A stretch of DNA of 54,729 nucleotides from Desulfosporosinus lacus DSM 15449 (GTDB taxonomy: Bacteria; Bacillota; Desulfitobacteriia; Desulfitobacteriales; Desulfitobacteriaceae), in the NCBI RefSeq assembly GCF_900129935.1, contig NZ_FQXJ01000027.1:1-54729 (forward strand), written 5' to 3'. Position 1 is the stretch's first letter. Every line of letters starts with the position of its first letter. The translations under genes and the position numbers were made by a program. The notes beneath the pieces are model-generated. The model worked only from the letters and a program-made list of their open reading frames with translations. It made no database searches and was not told where the DNA came from. This document shows, piece after piece, positions 53,958 through 54,729 of the stretch.

Positions 53958-54729
53958 CTATATGGCAAGTTTTAGTAGGTTTTGACTTGCGTTGACATCC
54001 CTATCATGGTGAGTATTGCATTGTGGGCAATCCCATTCTCTCAACGCCAGATTCTTGACTAACACGTTTTTGAAGTCGCATACTGAGCATAATTGACTAC
54101 TGGCATAGTTGGATGGTGCAATTATTACTTCTCTGCCATACCAGTTAGCTTTGTACTCGATCATTCTCCGAAACTCGCTCCAAGATGCTTCCGATATTGC
54201 TTTTGCAAGTTTGTGGTTTTGGACCATGTTCTTGATACGAAGGTCTTCGAGAACAATCACTTGGTTTTTGCGAATGATCTCGATGGATTGTTTGTTCAGG
54301 AAGTCTGCTCGTTGGTTGGCAATCTTTTCGTACAGTAACGCGACCTTGATCCTTGCCTTGTTGCGGTTACGACTACCTTTCTTCTTCCTCGATAAGTCTT
54401 TCTGTAATTTAGCAAGTCGCTTCTCTGATCTTCTAAGATGCTTAGGGTTTTCGATCTTTTTACCATTGGACATGACAGCAAAGGTCTTCAATCCAACATC
54501 AATACCAACTTTCGTGTTCAACACTGGTAATGTTGCTATCTCACATTCAACTAAAACTGAGACAAAATACTTACCACTTGGTACTTGCGAGACCGTGCAA
54601 GACTTTATCACGCCATCAAATGTTCTATGTTGTTTGATCCTTACCCTTGTTTTAAGTTTCGGAAGTTTGATGTAACCATTATCAATCCTAACTGTACCTT
54701 TTTGATTGTTCGTGGTGTAGCTTTTGTCA
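53958..54729 (-). CDS. tnpB: RNA-guided nuclease TnpB, 3' part (cut by window edge)
   Basis: An OrfB/TnpB protein whose reading frame continues through base 54729, so its N-terminus is outside the window. All three RuvC-type acids are seen: D in VGIDVGLK, E in [10 protein letters not shown], and D in [10 protein letters not shown]. The zinc ribbon is CSVCDFKN ... [11 protein letters not shown]. The element therefore may still be active. No TnpA (Y1) transposase is visible; the element may be of the tnpB-only (IS1341-like) sort, or tnpA may lie beyond the edge. The catalytic protein is guided by RNA from its 3' end. Confidence 0.92.
   Translation of the reverse strand, partial: DKSYTTNNQKGTVRIDNGYIKLPKLKTRVRIKQHRTFDGVIKSCTVSQVPSGKYFVSVLVECEIATLPVLNTKVGIDVGLKTFAVMSNGKKIENPKHLRRSEKRLAKLQKDLSRKKKGSRNRNKARIKVALLYEKIANQRADFLNKQSIEIIRKNQVIVLEDLRIKNMVQNHKLAKAISEASWSEFRRMIEYKANWYGREVIIAPSNYASSQLCSVCDFKNVLVKNLALREWDCPQCNTHHDRDVNASQNLLKLAI

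Overview
The window looks like a chromosome segment of an anaerobic, spore-forming, Gram-positive member of the Peptococcaceae, most like Desulfosporosinus or a close relative (Desulfitobacterium group). This is judged from gene content, not from a search. The evidence is a low-to-moderate GC Firmicute style with strong GGAGG ribosome sites and TTG/GTG starts, several sporulation and germination genes (alpha/beta-type SASP, CotF-like coat protein, amidase with a GerMN domain, spore photoproduct lyase, Cse60-like peptide), a selenocysteine formate dehydrogenase, heavy-metal ATPases, and a 16S rRNA gene with a lengthened V1 region.

Layout. 1-420: 5' end of a 16S rRNA gene on the minus strand with two tandem promoters. 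530-3750: a small membrane protein, a cell-wall amidase and release factor 3. 4184-10975: a Tat-exported formate dehydrogenase operon (fdhA with in-frame UGA and a SECIS-like hairpin, fdhB, cytochrome b subunit, fdhE), preceded by an unusual membrane-bound Cache-HAMP-HTH regulator. 11133-13038: small genes (YbjN-like, hemolysin III, SASP, unknown 65-aa protein). 13284-22771: metal and histidine block: csoR-copA-copZ, hutP-attenuator-hutH, a membrane methyltransferase, and an ArsR repressor with a Cd/Zn ATPase. 23069-28689: oleate hydratase with a TetR regulator, CotF-like protein, a chemoreceptor and a metallo-beta-lactamase-fold hydrolase. 28852-35722: a beta-oxidation operon in the Bacillus order fadR / fadN-fadA-fadE, interrupted by three tandem copies of a 252-bp palindromic unit. 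35967-42519: Cse60-like peptide, lutABC lactate oxidation operon, spore photoproduct lyase, UbiB-type kinase and a phasin-like protein. 42704-46026: cobalamin riboswitch and btuF-btuC-btuD. 46369-53842: NlpC/P60 hydrolase, HPr kinase, a two-piece UxaA-type enzyme, isocitrate dehydrogenase, xanthine phosphoribosyltransferase, a TIGR02328-like protein and an SH3-CAP secreted protein. 53839-54729: the 3' part of an IS200/IS605-type TnpB gene with its right end.

How it fits together. The cell appears able to oxidise formate at the membrane, lactate through LutABC and fatty acids through the Fad enzymes, with FadR boxes upstream of fadR and the downstream hydrolase. Copper and cadmium/zinc export are each paired with their own repressor and a plausible operator. 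Histidine lyase is controlled by a HutP-type attenuator.

The most unusual material is (a) the Cache-HAMP-CitB-type-HTH one-component regulator upstream of fdhA, with a perfect AAGAATGT-N14-ACATTCTT inverted repeat between them; (b) the tandem palindromic array inside the fad operon; and (c) a dispersed family of multi-hairpin repeats (four copies seen), one of them lying between the cobalamin riboswitch terminator and btuF. All functional statements about these are inference from sequence reading.
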